Below, piece by piece: positions 34,815 through 43,174 of a DNA stretch of 64,000 bases. The notes under the pieces are model-generated. The model was not told the origin of the DNA. It searched no databases and saw only the letters and a program-made list of their open reading frames with translations. The DNA lies in the NCBI GenBank assembly GCA_964633145.1, contig CAZWFE010000005.1, positions 1 to 64,000 of the forward strand. The letters are read 5' to 3'. Within the stretch, counting starts at the first letter, position 1. Each line of letters begins with the position of its first letter. The translations under genes were made by a program, and so were the position numbers. The DNA comes from CAJXSD01 sp964633145 (GTDB lineage Bacteria > Pseudomonadota > Alphaproteobacteria > Rhodobacterales > Rhodobacteraceae).

Positions 34815-35915
34815 ATGATCCATTATGCGACCTGTGAAAATGATGTATCGTCCTATCTGCAATCGGCCAAAGGTTCGGTTGTCATCCAAGGGGGCGGGAC
34901 ACGGACGGTTCAAACCCCTGTGGGTGCAGTGTTATCGCTGCAAAAATTGGCCGGTGTTGTGGATTATGAACCCGGCGCTTTGACGATGGTTGCGCGTGCG
35001 GGCACGCCCCTATCTGAGATTGAACAGACTTTGGCGCAAGAAAATCAGCGATTGGCCTTTGAACCCGTGCTGATGAATGACGTTTTGGGCACAACAGGCA
35101 CCAGTACCATTGGTGGCGTATTTGCCGCAAACGCCAGCGGTGCGCGCCGGATCCAAGCAGGCGCGGCACGCGATTTTTTGTTGGGTGTGCGCTGTGTCGA
35201 TGGCACTGGAACGATCATCAAAAACGGTGGTCGCGTGATGAAAAACGTGACTGGATATGACTTGGTGAAATTGCTTGCAGGCAGCTGGGGGCAACTGGGC
35301 GTGTTGACCGAAGTGTCGTTCAAGGTTTTACCGATTTGCGAAACCGAAACGACCTTAGCGGTATCCGTCACAGACCCCGAAGGGGCTGTTGCGGTTTTGA
35401 CGGGCGCAATGGCGACGCCCTTTGATGTAACAGGGGTCGCGTATGATCCCGCATGTGGCTGCGCCTATGTACGCATCGAAGGTTTTGATAAGTCAGTGTC
35501 CTATCGCGCCGATGAAATCACCAAGCTGCTGTGCAAATTTGGTGATGTTGACCGGATAAACGCGGCAGCGTCGCATGACCTGTGGTTGGGACTGCGCCGA
35601 CTGGCCCCACTTGTTGGGCGCTCTGGTAGCTTATGGCGGGTGTCTGCTAAGCCGACAGATGGCCCCGCTGTTGTCGCAGCCTTGGGTGTCAGTGATTATT
35701 TCATGGATTGGTCAGGGGGTGTGATTTGGGCGATTTTGCCAAATGGTCGCGATGTCCGCGCTGACCTTCAGCACATTTCAGGGCATGCAACCTGTTTTGG
35801 GTCAGGGCATCCGATGTTACAGCCGCAACCAAAGGGTGTTGATGATATTTTGCACGGCATTCACGCAAAATTTGACCCCAACCATTTGTTTCCAATGCAC
35901 AGCAAGGTCGCATAG
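34815..35915 (+). CDS. glcE: Glycolate oxidase subunit GlcE
   Basis: A 366-residue FAD-binding subunit, shorter and more divergent than GlcD. QGGGTRTVQTPVG, TGTSTIGGVFAANASGARRI, and GGRVMKNVTGYDLVKLLAGS are the marks of GlcE. The C-terminal MQPQPKGVDDIL-like stretch and HAKFDPNHLFP close it. It forms a complex with GlcD and GlcF. Spacing to both neighbours is 1 base, so one transcript is expected. Confidence 0.93.
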   Translation: MIHYATCENDVSSYLQSAKGSVVIQGGGTRTVQTPVGAVLSLQKLAGVVDYEPGALTMVARAGTPLSEIEQTLAQENQRLAFEPVLMNDVLGTTGTSTIGGVFAANASGARRIQAGAARDFLLGVRCVDGTGTIIKNGGRVMKNVTGYDLVKLLAGSWGQLGVLTEVSFKVLPICETETTLAVSVTDPEGAVAVLTGAMATPFDVTGVAYDPACGCAYVRIEGFDKSVSYRADEITKLLCKFGDVDRINAAASHDLWLGLRRLAPLVGRSGSLWRVSAKPTDGPAVVAALGVSDYFMDWSGGVIWAILPNGRDVRADLQHISGHATCFGSGHPMLQPQPKGVDDILHGIHAKFDPNHLFPMHSKVA

Positions 35916-35916
35916 C

Positions 35917-37242
35917 ATGCAAACGTTTTTCCGACCCGAACAACTGACGGACCCTGATTTTGAACGGTCCAATGAAATCCTGCGGGCCTGCGTGCATTGT
36001 GGGTTTTGCACAGCAACATGCCCAACCTACCAAGTTTTAGGGGATGAACTAGACAGCCCGCGCGGCCGGATATATTTGATCAAGGATATGCTGGAAAATA
36101 ACCGTGTCCCAGACGAACGCACGGTCAAGCATATTGATCGGTGTTTGTCGTGTCTGGCCTGTATGTCGACATGCCCATCGGGTGTTCATTATATGCATTT
36201 GATCGATCATGCCCGCGCATATATTGATGAACACTATGACCGACCTTGGTCTGATCGCGCGTTGCGATGGGTTTTGGCACAGATTATTCCCTATCCATAT
36301 CGATTCCGGTTGGCGTTGCTAGGTGCAAAGATGGCGCGCCCATTCGCGCGCTTTGTTCCCGATAAACGTCTGCGCGCCATGATCGCTATGGCACCCAAAC
36401 GTGTCCCACCTGTCAGCCGCAACGATGATCCACAAACGTTCCAACCCAAGGGCGCACAACGCAAACGCGTGGCATTGATGACCGGATGCGCACAGCGGGC
36501 GCTAAACACGGATATCAATGATGCCACGCTGCGACTGTTGCAGCGGCTGGGTTGTGAAATTGTGATCCCGCAGGGGCAGGGGTGCTGTGGCGCGCTGACC
36601 CATCATATGGGCAAGACCGATCAATCCCATGCCTCGGCTGCGGCCAATATCCGCGCATGGATGGCCGAGGTCCGTGGCCAAGGGTTAGATGCGATTGTGA
36701 TCAATACCAGCGGATGCGGCACCACGGTCAAGGACTACGGCCATATGTTCCGCGACACACCACTGGCACAGGATGCCCAAACAATTTCAGCCCTAGCCAA
36801 GGATGTGTCCGAGGTCCTGATTGATCTGGATTTCCCCGAATGTGACGCCCAAGGGTTAACCGTTGCCTATCACGCGGCCTGTTCCTTGCAACATGGTCAA
36901 CAAATCAAAGATCACCCAAAAACACTGCTGCGCCGTGCTGGGTTTCAGGTGGCCGAGCCACGCGATCCACATCTTTGCTGCGGATCGGCTGGTACCTATA
37001 ATCTGTTGCAACCTGAGATTTCGGAACAATTAAAAACCCGCAAAGTACAAACATTGCAGGCCATTCAGCCGGACGTGATTGCGGCGGGAAACATTGGCTG
37101 CATGATGCAGATTGGATCAGGTACACATATTCCAATTGCCCACACTGTTGAATTACTGGACTGGGCCACAGGTGGTCCCAAACCCGCAAGCCTGTCGCCG
37201 GACTATGCCGCACCCAAGGATGCCGTACCAATTTTGCGTTGA
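35917..37242 (+). CDS. glcF: Glycolate oxidase iron-sulphur subunit GlcF
   Basis: A 441-residue protein with two N-terminal [4Fe-4S] motifs, CVHCGFCTATCPTY (near 25-38) and CLSCLACMSTCPSG (near 75-88), and two CCG-type motifs (GCCGALTHHMGK and LCCGSAGTYNLL) of the heterodisulfide-reductase type. It relays electrons from the flavin subunits to quinone. The frame is open far upstream (to 35743), but that part overlaps glcE; MQTFFRPEQL at 35917 matches the family start. Confidence 0.95.
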   Translation: MQTFFRPEQLTDPDFERSNEILRACVHCGFCTATCPTYQVLGDELDSPRGRIYLIKDMLENNRVPDERTVKHIDRCLSCLACMSTCPSGVHYMHLIDHARAYIDEHYDRPWSDRALRWVLAQIIPYPYRFRLALLGAKMARPFARFVPDKRLRAMIAMAPKRVPPVSRNDDPQTFQPKGAQRKRVALMTGCAQRALNTDINDATLRLLQRLGCEIVIPQGQGCCGALTHHMGKTDQSHASAAANIRAWMAEVRGQGLDAIVINTSGCGTTVKDYGHMFRDTPLAQDAQTISALAKDVSEVLIDLDFPECDAQGLTVAYHAACSLQHGQQIKDHPKTLLRRAGFQVAEPRDPHLCCGSAGTYNLLQPEISEQLKTRKVQTLQAIQPDVIAAGNIGCMMQIGSGTHIPIAHTVELLDWATGGPKPASLSPDYAAPKDAVPILR

Positions 37243-37244
37243 CG

Positions 37245-37274
37245 TACGCCCTGTGAAAGTGTGACAGTGGCGTA
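37245..37274 (+). other. Stem-loop after glcF
   Basis: TACGCCCTGT (37245-37254) pairs with ACAG and GGCGTA (37264-37267 and 37269-37274) with one bulged T and a 9-nt loop. It sits just after the glcF stop without a T-run, so it may be a weak terminator or mRNA end-stabilising hairpin. Confidence 0.45.
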
Positions 37275-37305
37275 AGGGTACCTGTTACAAGGTGGAGGGG
37301 TGTTG

Positions 37306-38121
37306 GTGTTACGCGTTATATCAGTGGTAATTGCAGTGATTTTTGGGGGCTCGGCTGGGGCACAAACGTCAAATCTGCGCAGTCTTGAAACATTGCAAAT
37401 CGGACGAGAGTGGGTTTCTGTTGGGCGACTTATACTGAATTATGGGGTTGGGTTTTGCACTGCAACCCTCATTTCAAATGACTTAATTTTAACTGCGGCG
37501 CATTGCTTGTATGATCCTGATACTGGACGAAAATACGAACTGGAAGGGTTTGAATTTCAGGCCGGTTGGCGAAATGGGCGCGCTGAATCCTATAGACGCA
37601 TTCGCGCAGCTGCGGCGCATCCGAAATATCTGTTGGCGAATAAATCCGATGTGAACCGTCTGAAATACGACGTGGCATTGTTGCGTCTGGATACGCCAAT
37701 TCGAAAATCAAACATTCCGCCTGTTGCGATGTCTGAATTGCCAAAGCCGGGCGATTCTGTTGGGGTGGTGTCATATGCGCGCGGACGCGTGAATGCCCCC
37801 AGTATCCAAGACACCTGCGTGGTGCAATCTGAATATTCTGGTGTTTTAGTTATGACCTGTTCCGTTGACTATGGCGCATCTGGATCACCGGTTTTGGTCA
37901 GTTCAAATGGGCAGCCCCAGATAACGGGGGTTGTGTCTGCTATGGCGGAAATGAATGGCAGGCTGGTGTCGCTCGGTACGTCTTTGCGTTCGACTGTTCC
38001 AGATATATTACCGTTGATGGCCCCAAAGACCGAGTTTTCCTCGGTCAATCAGCGGCGCGACACTGGTGCGAAATTCGGCAGCGTGGCGAAACGTAAAGCG
38101 GCGCCTCTTGAAACGGAATGA
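37306..38121 (+). CDS. Secreted trypsin-like serine protease
   Basis: About 271 residues: a signal peptide (VISVVIAVIFGGSAGAQ), then a chymotrypsin-fold domain with His in LILTAAHCLYDP, Asp in KYDVALLRLDTP and Ser in DYGASGSPVLVSS. The substrate pocket and target cannot be read. There is no PDZ domain, so it is not a DegP/HtrA protease. The GTG at 37306 is favoured because GGAGG lies 7-8 bases before it; an upstream GTG at 37300 is too close. It stands alone between glcF and the Hsp20 gene. Confidence 0.87.
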   Translation: MLRVISVVIAVIFGGSAGAQTSNLRSLETLQIGREWVSVGRLILNYGVGFCTATLISNDLILTAAHCLYDPDTGRKYELEGFEFQAGWRNGRAESYRRIRAAAAHPKYLLANKSDVNRLKYDVALLRLDTPIRKSNIPPVAMSELPKPGDSVGVVSYARGRVNAPSIQDTCVVQSEYSGVLVMTCSVDYGASGSPVLVSSNGQPQITGVVSAMAEMNGRLVSLGTSLRSTVPDILPLMAPKTEFSSVNQRRDTGAKFGSVAKRKAAPLETE

Positions 38122-38179
38122 TCTGATCCCTAGCTAACAGGTATGGGTGCCGCCGGGCGGGCCCATGTTATTGAAATCG

Positions 38180-38209
38180 CTTGCGCCAAGATGGGCAGGC
38201 CCCTGTTAT
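38180..38209 (+). promoter_or_regulatory. Possible RpoH promoter of the Hsp20 gene
   Basis: CTTGCG (38180-38185) and a C-rich CCCCTGTTAT (38200-38209) are separated by 14 bases and lie about 20 bases before the Hsp20 start codon. This resembles alphaproteobacterial RpoH promoters (CTTG... and CCCCAT-like -10). The match is partial. Confidence 0.35.
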
Positions 38210-38229
38210 CGCTTTGAAAGGATGACGAC

Positions 38230-38691
38230 ATGAGACATTTTGATTTTACACCCCTATACCGCGCCTCTGTTGGTTTTGATCAGATTGCGGATATGATGGA
38301 TCGGGTTCTTTCCAATGATCCTGCGACCCAAAATTCCTATCCCCCCTATAACATCGAAAAAACGGCGGATGACGCCTATCGTATTTCGGTCGCTGTTGCG
38401 GGGTTTTCTGATCAGGACCTAACGGTTGAGGTGCGCGAAAACGCATTGATCGTCGCGGGTCAAAAACCCAAAGAGGATCAGGAAAAATCCTATCTGCATC
38501 GTGGCATCGCGACGCGTGCCTTTGAACGGAAATTCCAATTGGCAGATCACGTACGTGTCACAGGCGCCAGCCATATCGACGGTATGTTGCACATCGATCT
38601 GGTGCGCGAACTGCCAGAATCGGTCAAACCACGCCGCATTGATATTGCCACGCCAAACACACGTGTGTTGGCAGCTGATACGGTAAACTAA
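38230..38691 (+). CDS. Hsp20-family small heat-shock protein (IbpA-like)
   Basis: A 153-residue alpha-crystallin-domain chaperone. DAYRISVAVAGFSDQDLTVE, LIVAGQKPKEDQEKSYLHRG and ATRAFERKFQLADHV are the core strands of the class A/IbpA type, and SHIDGMLHIDLVRELPE completes the domain. It binds unfolding proteins and keeps them refoldable. AAAGGA precedes ATG 38230. It is convergent with the glycosidase-like gene. Confidence 0.93.
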   Translation: MRHFDFTPLYRASVGFDQIADMMDRVLSNDPATQNSYPPYNIEKTADDAYRISVAVAGFSDQDLTVEVRENALIVAGQKPKEDQEKSYLHRGIATRAFERKFQLADHVRVTGASHIDGMLHIDLVRELPESVKPRRIDIATPNTRVLAADTVN

Positions 38692-38706
38692 TCCATATTG
38701 CGGTGG

Positions 38707-39432
38707 TCAGCGTTTGTTGACCACCACGCCCACCATGGGACCAACGGATCGTCCCAGATCATGTCGGAATGGATCTGCGACATATAAACGTGACACATTC
38801 CCATCAAAATATAACGCCATATCGGTGCCCAAATGGTCCCGGAAAAATGTGGCAAAGTCATAGAAATTAACGGTTTGATTTGAAATCACAAAATAGGCCC
38901 GGTTGTCCGACACCCCGACACCGTTTCGGATATAGCGTGACGTACTGTTTGGAATGAAACGGGGATGCAGTTTTCCATCAATGACCAGCATTGGCCCAGA
39001 CTGCGTTGCAAATTGGCACGCTGGTGACTTGGACTGAAATTGCAGCGTTTCAATAATGTTCCATTTATTTTCTGCAACGCAAAACACCCCATTGGGCAGC
39101 ATCCCGAAATTACCGGGGCCTGCAGATGTTATGACGGATTGATGGGTTTCGCCATTTTCTGTGTAATGCCCCACAGGCGATAAATCGCGGTGATACATCC
39201 CCGCATTCATGCCAAACGCAAGCGTTTGCCCCCGATCATCCAAATCAGACAGCAGGTCGAAAAACTGGCCATAGGGTTGGCCCTGATCATCCAGATAAAA
39301 CAGACGCAGATCATCGCGGCCCTGTTCGGCCTGACAAACCGTATAAGACGTGTCGCGATAGGTTATATCACGACACTCTGCGCCCAGAACAGGCGTGGTA
39401 AACAAAATCAACAATGCCCAAAGGCGGATCAT
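38707..39432 (-). CDS. Secreted phosphodiester-glycosidase family protein (NAGPA/DUF2233)
   Basis: A 241-residue protein with a signal peptide (WALLILFTTPVLGA) and the family core: LAFGMNAGMYHRDLSPVG, TSAGPGNFGMLPNGVFCV, QSGPMLVIDGKLHPRF and ALYFDGNVSRLY. The family includes the mammalian uncovering enzyme and bacterial phage/exopolysaccharide glycosidases; the bacterial substrate is unknown. It overlaps the stop of rbfA by a base (start 39432), so it is probably cotranscribed with rbfA, although the function is unrelated. Confidence 0.85.
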   Translation of the reverse strand: MIRLWALLILFTTPVLGAECRDITYRDTSYTVCQAEQGRDDLRLFYLDDQGQPYGQFFDLLSDLDDRGQTLAFGMNAGMYHRDLSPVGHYTENGETHQSVITSAGPGNFGMLPNGVFCVAENKWNIIETLQFQSKSPACQFATQSGPMLVIDGKLHPRFIPNSTSRYIRNGVGVSDNRAYFVISNQTVNFYDFATFFRDHLGTDMALYFDGNVSRLYVADPFRHDLGRSVGPMVGVVVNKR

Positions 39433-39830
39433 TATTCTGTGTCTAGGTCGCGTTGCACGGTATCTTGGGCAAACAGGCGACGCGTTTCATCCATGCGATC
39501 GAATGTTTCATCCAGTCGGAACCGCAAATCGGGCGTAAATTTCAACGCCAGTGTTTTGCCGATTTGATGACGCAGTTCCGCTTTGTTGCGGGCCAGCAAT
39601 GTTGTGACATCGCCGCTGCCCTTGCCGCCCAAGGGGCAGACATAGGCCGTTGCGATTTTTAAGTCGGGCGATACCGTTACTTCGCCCACGGTGATCGACA
39701 TCCGTGCCAAATCAGGATCATGGATATCACCGCGTGTCAAAATATCAGACAAAGACCGGCGGACAAGTTCGCCGACCCTAAGTTGTCGCTGAGAGGGCCC
39801 AGGCCCGTCATGAAATTTGTTTTTTGCCAT
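39432..39830 (-). CDS. rbfA: Ribosome-binding factor A
   Basis: A 132-residue KH-fold maturation factor for the 30S subunit. GPSQRQLRVGELVRRSLSDI, DPDLARMSITVGEVTVSPDL and ATAYVCPLGG are its hallmark blocks, and LKFTPDLRFRLDETFDRMDE ends the domain. It helps form the 5' end of 16S rRNA, especially in the cold. It is divergent from dapB, which starts 87 bases away; the dapB-rbfA pair is common in Rhodobacteraceae. Confidence 0.95.
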   Translation of the reverse strand: MAKNKFHDGPGPSQRQLRVGELVRRSLSDILTRGDIHDPDLARMSITVGEVTVSPDLKIATAYVCPLGGKGSGDVTTLLARNKAELRHQIGKTLALKFTPDLRFRLDETFDRMDETRRLFAQDTVQRDLDTE

Positions 39831-39916
39831 AAATTCTCTCTACGCTGTTCTTTGCCCTTTGCCAAGATGTCCCAGCTTGGTTAAGAACATAACCAACAAG
39901 AAATAGGAGTAAGACA

Positions 39917-40726
39917 ATGGCACATTCCCCTAAAATCGCGATTTTGGGTGCCTCGGGTCGAATGGGGCAGATGCTGATCCAAACGATACGCAGCAGCGAT
40001 GCGGCAACCTTGGTGGCGGTGGCTGATCGCGTGGGATCAGATTGGGTCGGGCGCGATTTGGGGGCCTGTCTGGGGGCAGCTGATATGGGATTGGTCGTCT
40101 CAGATGACGCCAAGGCCACGATAGCGGCGGCGGATGCGGTGATTGATTTTACCTCACCTGCGGCAACGGTTGTGCACGCGGACCTAGCCGCGCAATCGGG
40201 AACAGCGCATATCATTGGCACAACCGGCATGACCGACGCGGAATTGGCAGCGATTGCAGGGTCGGCCCAGCAAACGGCGATTGTGCGTGCGGGCAATATG
40301 TCCTTGGGTGTGAATTTGTTGACACTGCTGACCCGCAAGGTGGCCGCCGCCCTAGACGAAGATTTCGATATCGAAGTGATCGAATATCACCACAATCAGA
40401 AAGTGGACGCGCCCTCGGGCACGGCACTGATGTTCGCTGATGCCGCAGCAGACGGGCGTGGCGTATCCTTGGCAGATGTGCGCGACAGTGGTCGTGATGG
40501 GATAACAGGGGCGCGCAAGCGCGGCGATATTGGTTTGGTGGCTGTGCGTGGTGGCGATATTGTGGGCGAACATGATGTCATGTTTGCCGCAGCTGGCGAA
40601 CGCGTGATTTTGCGTCATGTGGCCACGGACCGTGCGATTTTTGCCCGTGGCGCGGTTAAGGCGGCGTTATGGGCCATCGGCAAGCCCGCAGGTGAATATT
40701 CCATGCTGGATGTGTTAGGGCTATAG
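39917..40726 (+). CDS. dapB: 4-hydroxy-tetrahydrodipicolinate reductase
   Basis: A 269-residue enzyme of the lysine/diaminopimelate route. The nucleotide-binding GASGRMGQMLIQ is at the N-terminus, VIDFTSPAATV and GTTGMTDAE follow, and EYHHNQKVDAPSGTALMF carries the catalytic His/Lys pair. It reduces HTPA with NAD(P)H. AGGAG lies before ATG 39917. Meso-diaminopimelate from this path feeds peptidoglycan, and the DapC-like aminotransferase earlier may be in the same pathway. Confidence 0.96.
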   Translation: MAHSPKIAILGASGRMGQMLIQTIRSSDAATLVAVADRVGSDWVGRDLGACLGAADMGLVVSDDAKATIAAADAVIDFTSPAATVVHADLAAQSGTAHIIGTTGMTDAELAAIAGSAQQTAIVRAGNMSLGVNLLTLLTRKVAAALDEDFDIEVIEYHHNQKVDAPSGTALMFADAAADGRGVSLADVRDSGRDGITGARKRGDIGLVAVRGGDIVGEHDVMFAAAGERVILRHVATDRAIFARGAVKAALWAIGKPAGEYSMLDVLGL

Positions 40727-40809
40727 CGGGGGCTATAGCTGGCGCCCAAAATTGATCCATTTTGTGATCCAGTGCGTATCTATCGTATAGGGAAAACAAG
40801 GTGTTCAAT

Positions 40810-41160
40810 ATGGGCAAAGGTGTTTGGATCATTTTGTGTATGTGCATGGCAGGATCTGTCAGTGCCGAAACACAGCGAATTACGGACAAAAACACATTTT
40901 TGAATATTGTCGGTGACAAAACCCTGGCGCGGCCATTCGTGTCATTGCAGGTGTTACCAGATGGTAAAATCAATGGCAAAGGCGCAGGGCGCACTGTCAC
41001 GGGCGATTGGTCATGGAATGATGGATATTTCTGTCGCACGATGTTTTGGGGATCGCGGGAATTATCCTATAACTGTCAGGCCGTTGACAAGGTGGGTGAA
41101 AAACTGCGTTTTACCGCTGACCAAGGCGCAGGCATGGCCGCCGATTTTTCACTGCGCTAG
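40810..41160 (+). CDS. Small secreted protein, unrecognised
   Basis: A 116-residue protein with a clear signal peptide (GVWIILCMCMAGSVSA, cut before ETQ). The mature 90-odd residues are beta-rich with two cysteines (YFCRTMFWGSRELSYNCQ) that could form a disulfide. I do not recognise the fold with certainty. The neighbouring dapB lies upstream on the same strand with an 83-base gap, but nothing ties the two functions. ATG 40810 is chosen over GTG 40801 because AAGG sits at better spacing. It ends 4 bases into the convergent rnhA. Confidence 0.7.
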   Translation: MGKGVWIILCMCMAGSVSAETQRITDKNTFLNIVGDKTLARPFVSLQVLPDGKINGKGAGRTVTGDWSWNDGYFCRTMFWGSRELSYNCQAVDKVGEKLRFTADQGAGMAADFSLR

Positions 41161-41615
41161 CCTGATTTTTTGAACGGGGCCATGCCTTGGCGGGCCAATT
41201 CGTCGGCCTGTTCGTTTTCGGGATGGCCTGCATGTCCTTTGACCCATTGCCATGTCACCGTGTGGCGTTCTTGGGCTGAATCCAGACGCTGCCACAGTTC
41301 AATATTTTTCACAGGCTTTTTGTTGGATGTTTTCCATCCATTGCGTTTCCACCCGTAAATCCAACCTGTGACCCCGTTTTTGACATAGGCGCTGTCGGTT
41401 ACGATGGTGATTGTGCTGGGCCGTTCGAGGGTTTCTAGGGCCGTGATGGCGGCCAGCAATTCCATGCGGTTGTTCGTGGTGTCCGCTTCGCCGCCACATA
41501 ATTTTCGTTCTTTGATGACTTGGTCGGCTTGCTTGGCTTGTAACAACACGCCCCATCCACCAGGGCCGGGATTGCCCGAACAGGCCCCATCTGTATATGC
41601 GAATAAGTCTGGCAT
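41157..41615 (-). CDS. rnhA: Ribonuclease HI
   Basis: A 152-residue enzyme with all four acidic catalytic residues: Asp in YTDGACSGNPGPGGWG, Glu in NNRMELLAAI, Asp in VTDSAYVKNG and Asp in ENEQADELAR. VKGHAGH supplies the loop His. It removes RNA from RNA-DNA hybrids and aids primer removal, complementing PolA. The DUF3429 gene lies one base upstream and ispH beyond that, in one probable operon. Confidence 0.96.
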   Translation of the reverse strand: MPDLFAYTDGACSGNPGPGGWGVLLQAKQADQVIKERKLCGGEADTTNNRMELLAAITALETLERPSTITIVTDSAYVKNGVTGWIYGWKRNGWKTSNKKPVKNIELWQRLDSAQERHTVTWQWVKGHAGHPENEQADELARQGMAPFKKSG

Positions 41616-41616
41616 A

Positions 41617-42066
41617 TTACAAAACCACAGGGATCAGGCAGGCAACGACGCCGCTGGTCAGCAATATGCGCAGTTTCATCCACCACCGCGGTGTCAGACC
41701 GGCCCTAAAGAAATAAAAATCCAAGATCAACAATCCCAAAAATCCGGTGATCAGGTTTAGCCCCGTGCTGACCGGACCGCCGCCCGTCATAAAAAACGCC
41801 CACAGCGCGGGGATCACAGACAGGGCATAGCCCGCTGCTGCCGCCGCCCCGGTTGTTTTGGTGGCAAATCCCCACAATACGCCAGACATAAATGATAATA
41901 TCACCGTGCCGTAAAATAACTGCACATAGGGCCCAACAAATCGTGGCCCAAGCATGGACGCGGTTAGTTCGGCCATGCCATCATGATACAGCGTCACAAC
42001 GCCCCAGACAAAGGGGATTAGCCCCGCAAGGCCCAAGATTAATGCAGATCGGGGAATGGATGTCAT
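41617..42066 (-). CDS. DUF3429 membrane protein
   Basis: A 149-residue protein with five predicted membrane segments: ALILGLAGLIPFVWGVVTL, FYGTVILSFMSGVLWGFAT, GYALSVIPALWAFFM, LNLITGFLGLLILDFYFF and ILLTSGVVACLIPVVL. The FLSGVxWG pattern (here FMSGVLWG) is the DUF3429 mark. Function is unknown. It overlaps ispH by 4 bases and is followed by rnhA after 1 base. Confidence 0.88.
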   Translation of the reverse strand: MTSIPRSALILGLAGLIPFVWGVVTLYHDGMAELTASMLGPRFVGPYVQLFYGTVILSFMSGVLWGFATKTTGAAAAAGYALSVIPALWAFFMTGGGPVSTGLNLITGFLGLLILDFYFFRAGLTPRWWMKLRILLTSGVVACLIPVVL

Positions 42067-43013
42067 GATACCTCTCGCAGGACGCGCGGCACCTTGAAGT
42101 TCACATTTTCTTGGGCGGTTTCTATCTGTTGCACGGTCACATCATATTTGTCGCGAAATGCGTCGATGACTTCGTTTACCAAAACCTCAGGTGCGGATGC
42201 GCCTGCCGTAATGCCGATCGAGCGGATACCATACAGGGCCCGCCAATCCAATTCGTCGGCGCGTTGAACCAATTGTGAATACTGGCAGCCTGCTTTGGCG
42301 GCCACTTCGACCAGACGTTTGGAATTGGATGAATTGGGCGCGCCCACAACCAACAGGGCATCGACCTTGGGTGCTACCTCTTTTACGGCCAATTGCCGGT
42401 TGGTGGTGGCGTAGCAGATGTCCTCTTTGTGGGGGCCGACAATGGCGGGAAACCGCTGCTGCAATGCGGCAACCGTTTCGGCGGTGTCGTCGATGGACAG
42501 GGTTGTTTGCGTGACAAAGGCCAGTTTGGCAGGATCGCGCACATCAATGCGGGCAACATCGGCGGCGTCTTCGACCAAGATCACCTCGCCTTGGGGCAGT
42601 TGGCCCATTGTGCCGATGGTTTCTGGGTGGCCTTTGTGTCCGATCATGATGATCTGCAAACCGTTGTCATGGTGGCGTTCGGCCTCGATGTGCACTTTGC
42701 TGACCAGGGGGCAGGTGGCATCGACATAAACCATATTCTTGGCCTGTGCCTCGGCCGGAACCGATTTGGGTACACCATGTGCGGAAAAAATCACGGGTCG
42801 ATCATCGGGGCATTCCGACAATTCCTCGACAAAAATGGCCCCTTTGTCGCGCAAACCATCAACCACAAATTTATTGTGAACGATTTCGTGGCGCACATAA
42901 ACGGGTGGCCCCCATTTTTCCAACGCTAATTCTACAATTTTGATGGCGCGGTCGACACCGGCACAAAAACCACGCGGCGCAGCCAAATAAATATCAAGGG
43001 CAGGTTTGGTCAT
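42063..43013 (-). CDS. ispH: 4-hydroxy-3-methylbut-2-enyl diphosphate reductase
   Basis: A 316-residue iron-sulphur enzyme, the last step of the MEP isoprenoid route. The three cluster cysteines are present in PRGFCAGVDRAI, DATCPLVSKVH and EDICYATTNRQ; SAHGVPKSVP carries a substrate His, and VVGAPNSSNSKRL the serine/asparagine pair. It is first in a three-gene minus-strand unit with DUF3429 and rnhA and is divergent from the histidine kinase gene. Confidence 0.96.
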   Translation of the reverse strand: MTKPALDIYLAAPRGFCAGVDRAIKIVELALEKWGPPVYVRHEIVHNKFVVDGLRDKGAIFVEELSECPDDRPVIFSAHGVPKSVPAEAQAKNMVYVDATCPLVSKVHIEAERHHDNGLQIIMIGHKGHPETIGTMGQLPQGEVILVEDAADVARIDVRDPAKLAFVTQTTLSIDDTAETVAALQQRFPAIVGPHKEDICYATTNRQLAVKEVAPKVDALLVVGAPNSSNSKRLVEVAAKAGCQYSQLVQRADELDWRALYGIRSIGITAGASAPEVLVNEVIDAFRDKYDVTVQQIETAQENVNFKVPRVLREVS

Positions 43014-43174
43014 CTTATTATCCTGTTTGTCAGCGCAGTTTTAATTCAGCATGGCACAGGGGTAAACCGATTCATAGAAAATAAAAAATATCAATTTCTC
43101 TTTTGTCCAAGGAAGAAAGTGGATATTGTCGTGTTAACTATATATGGCAATCATACTTTATTTGGTGTTTTGTT

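Noticed and set aside
35743..35916. Upstream extension of GlcF
   Set aside because: It lies within the glcE coding region and the family start is at 35917.
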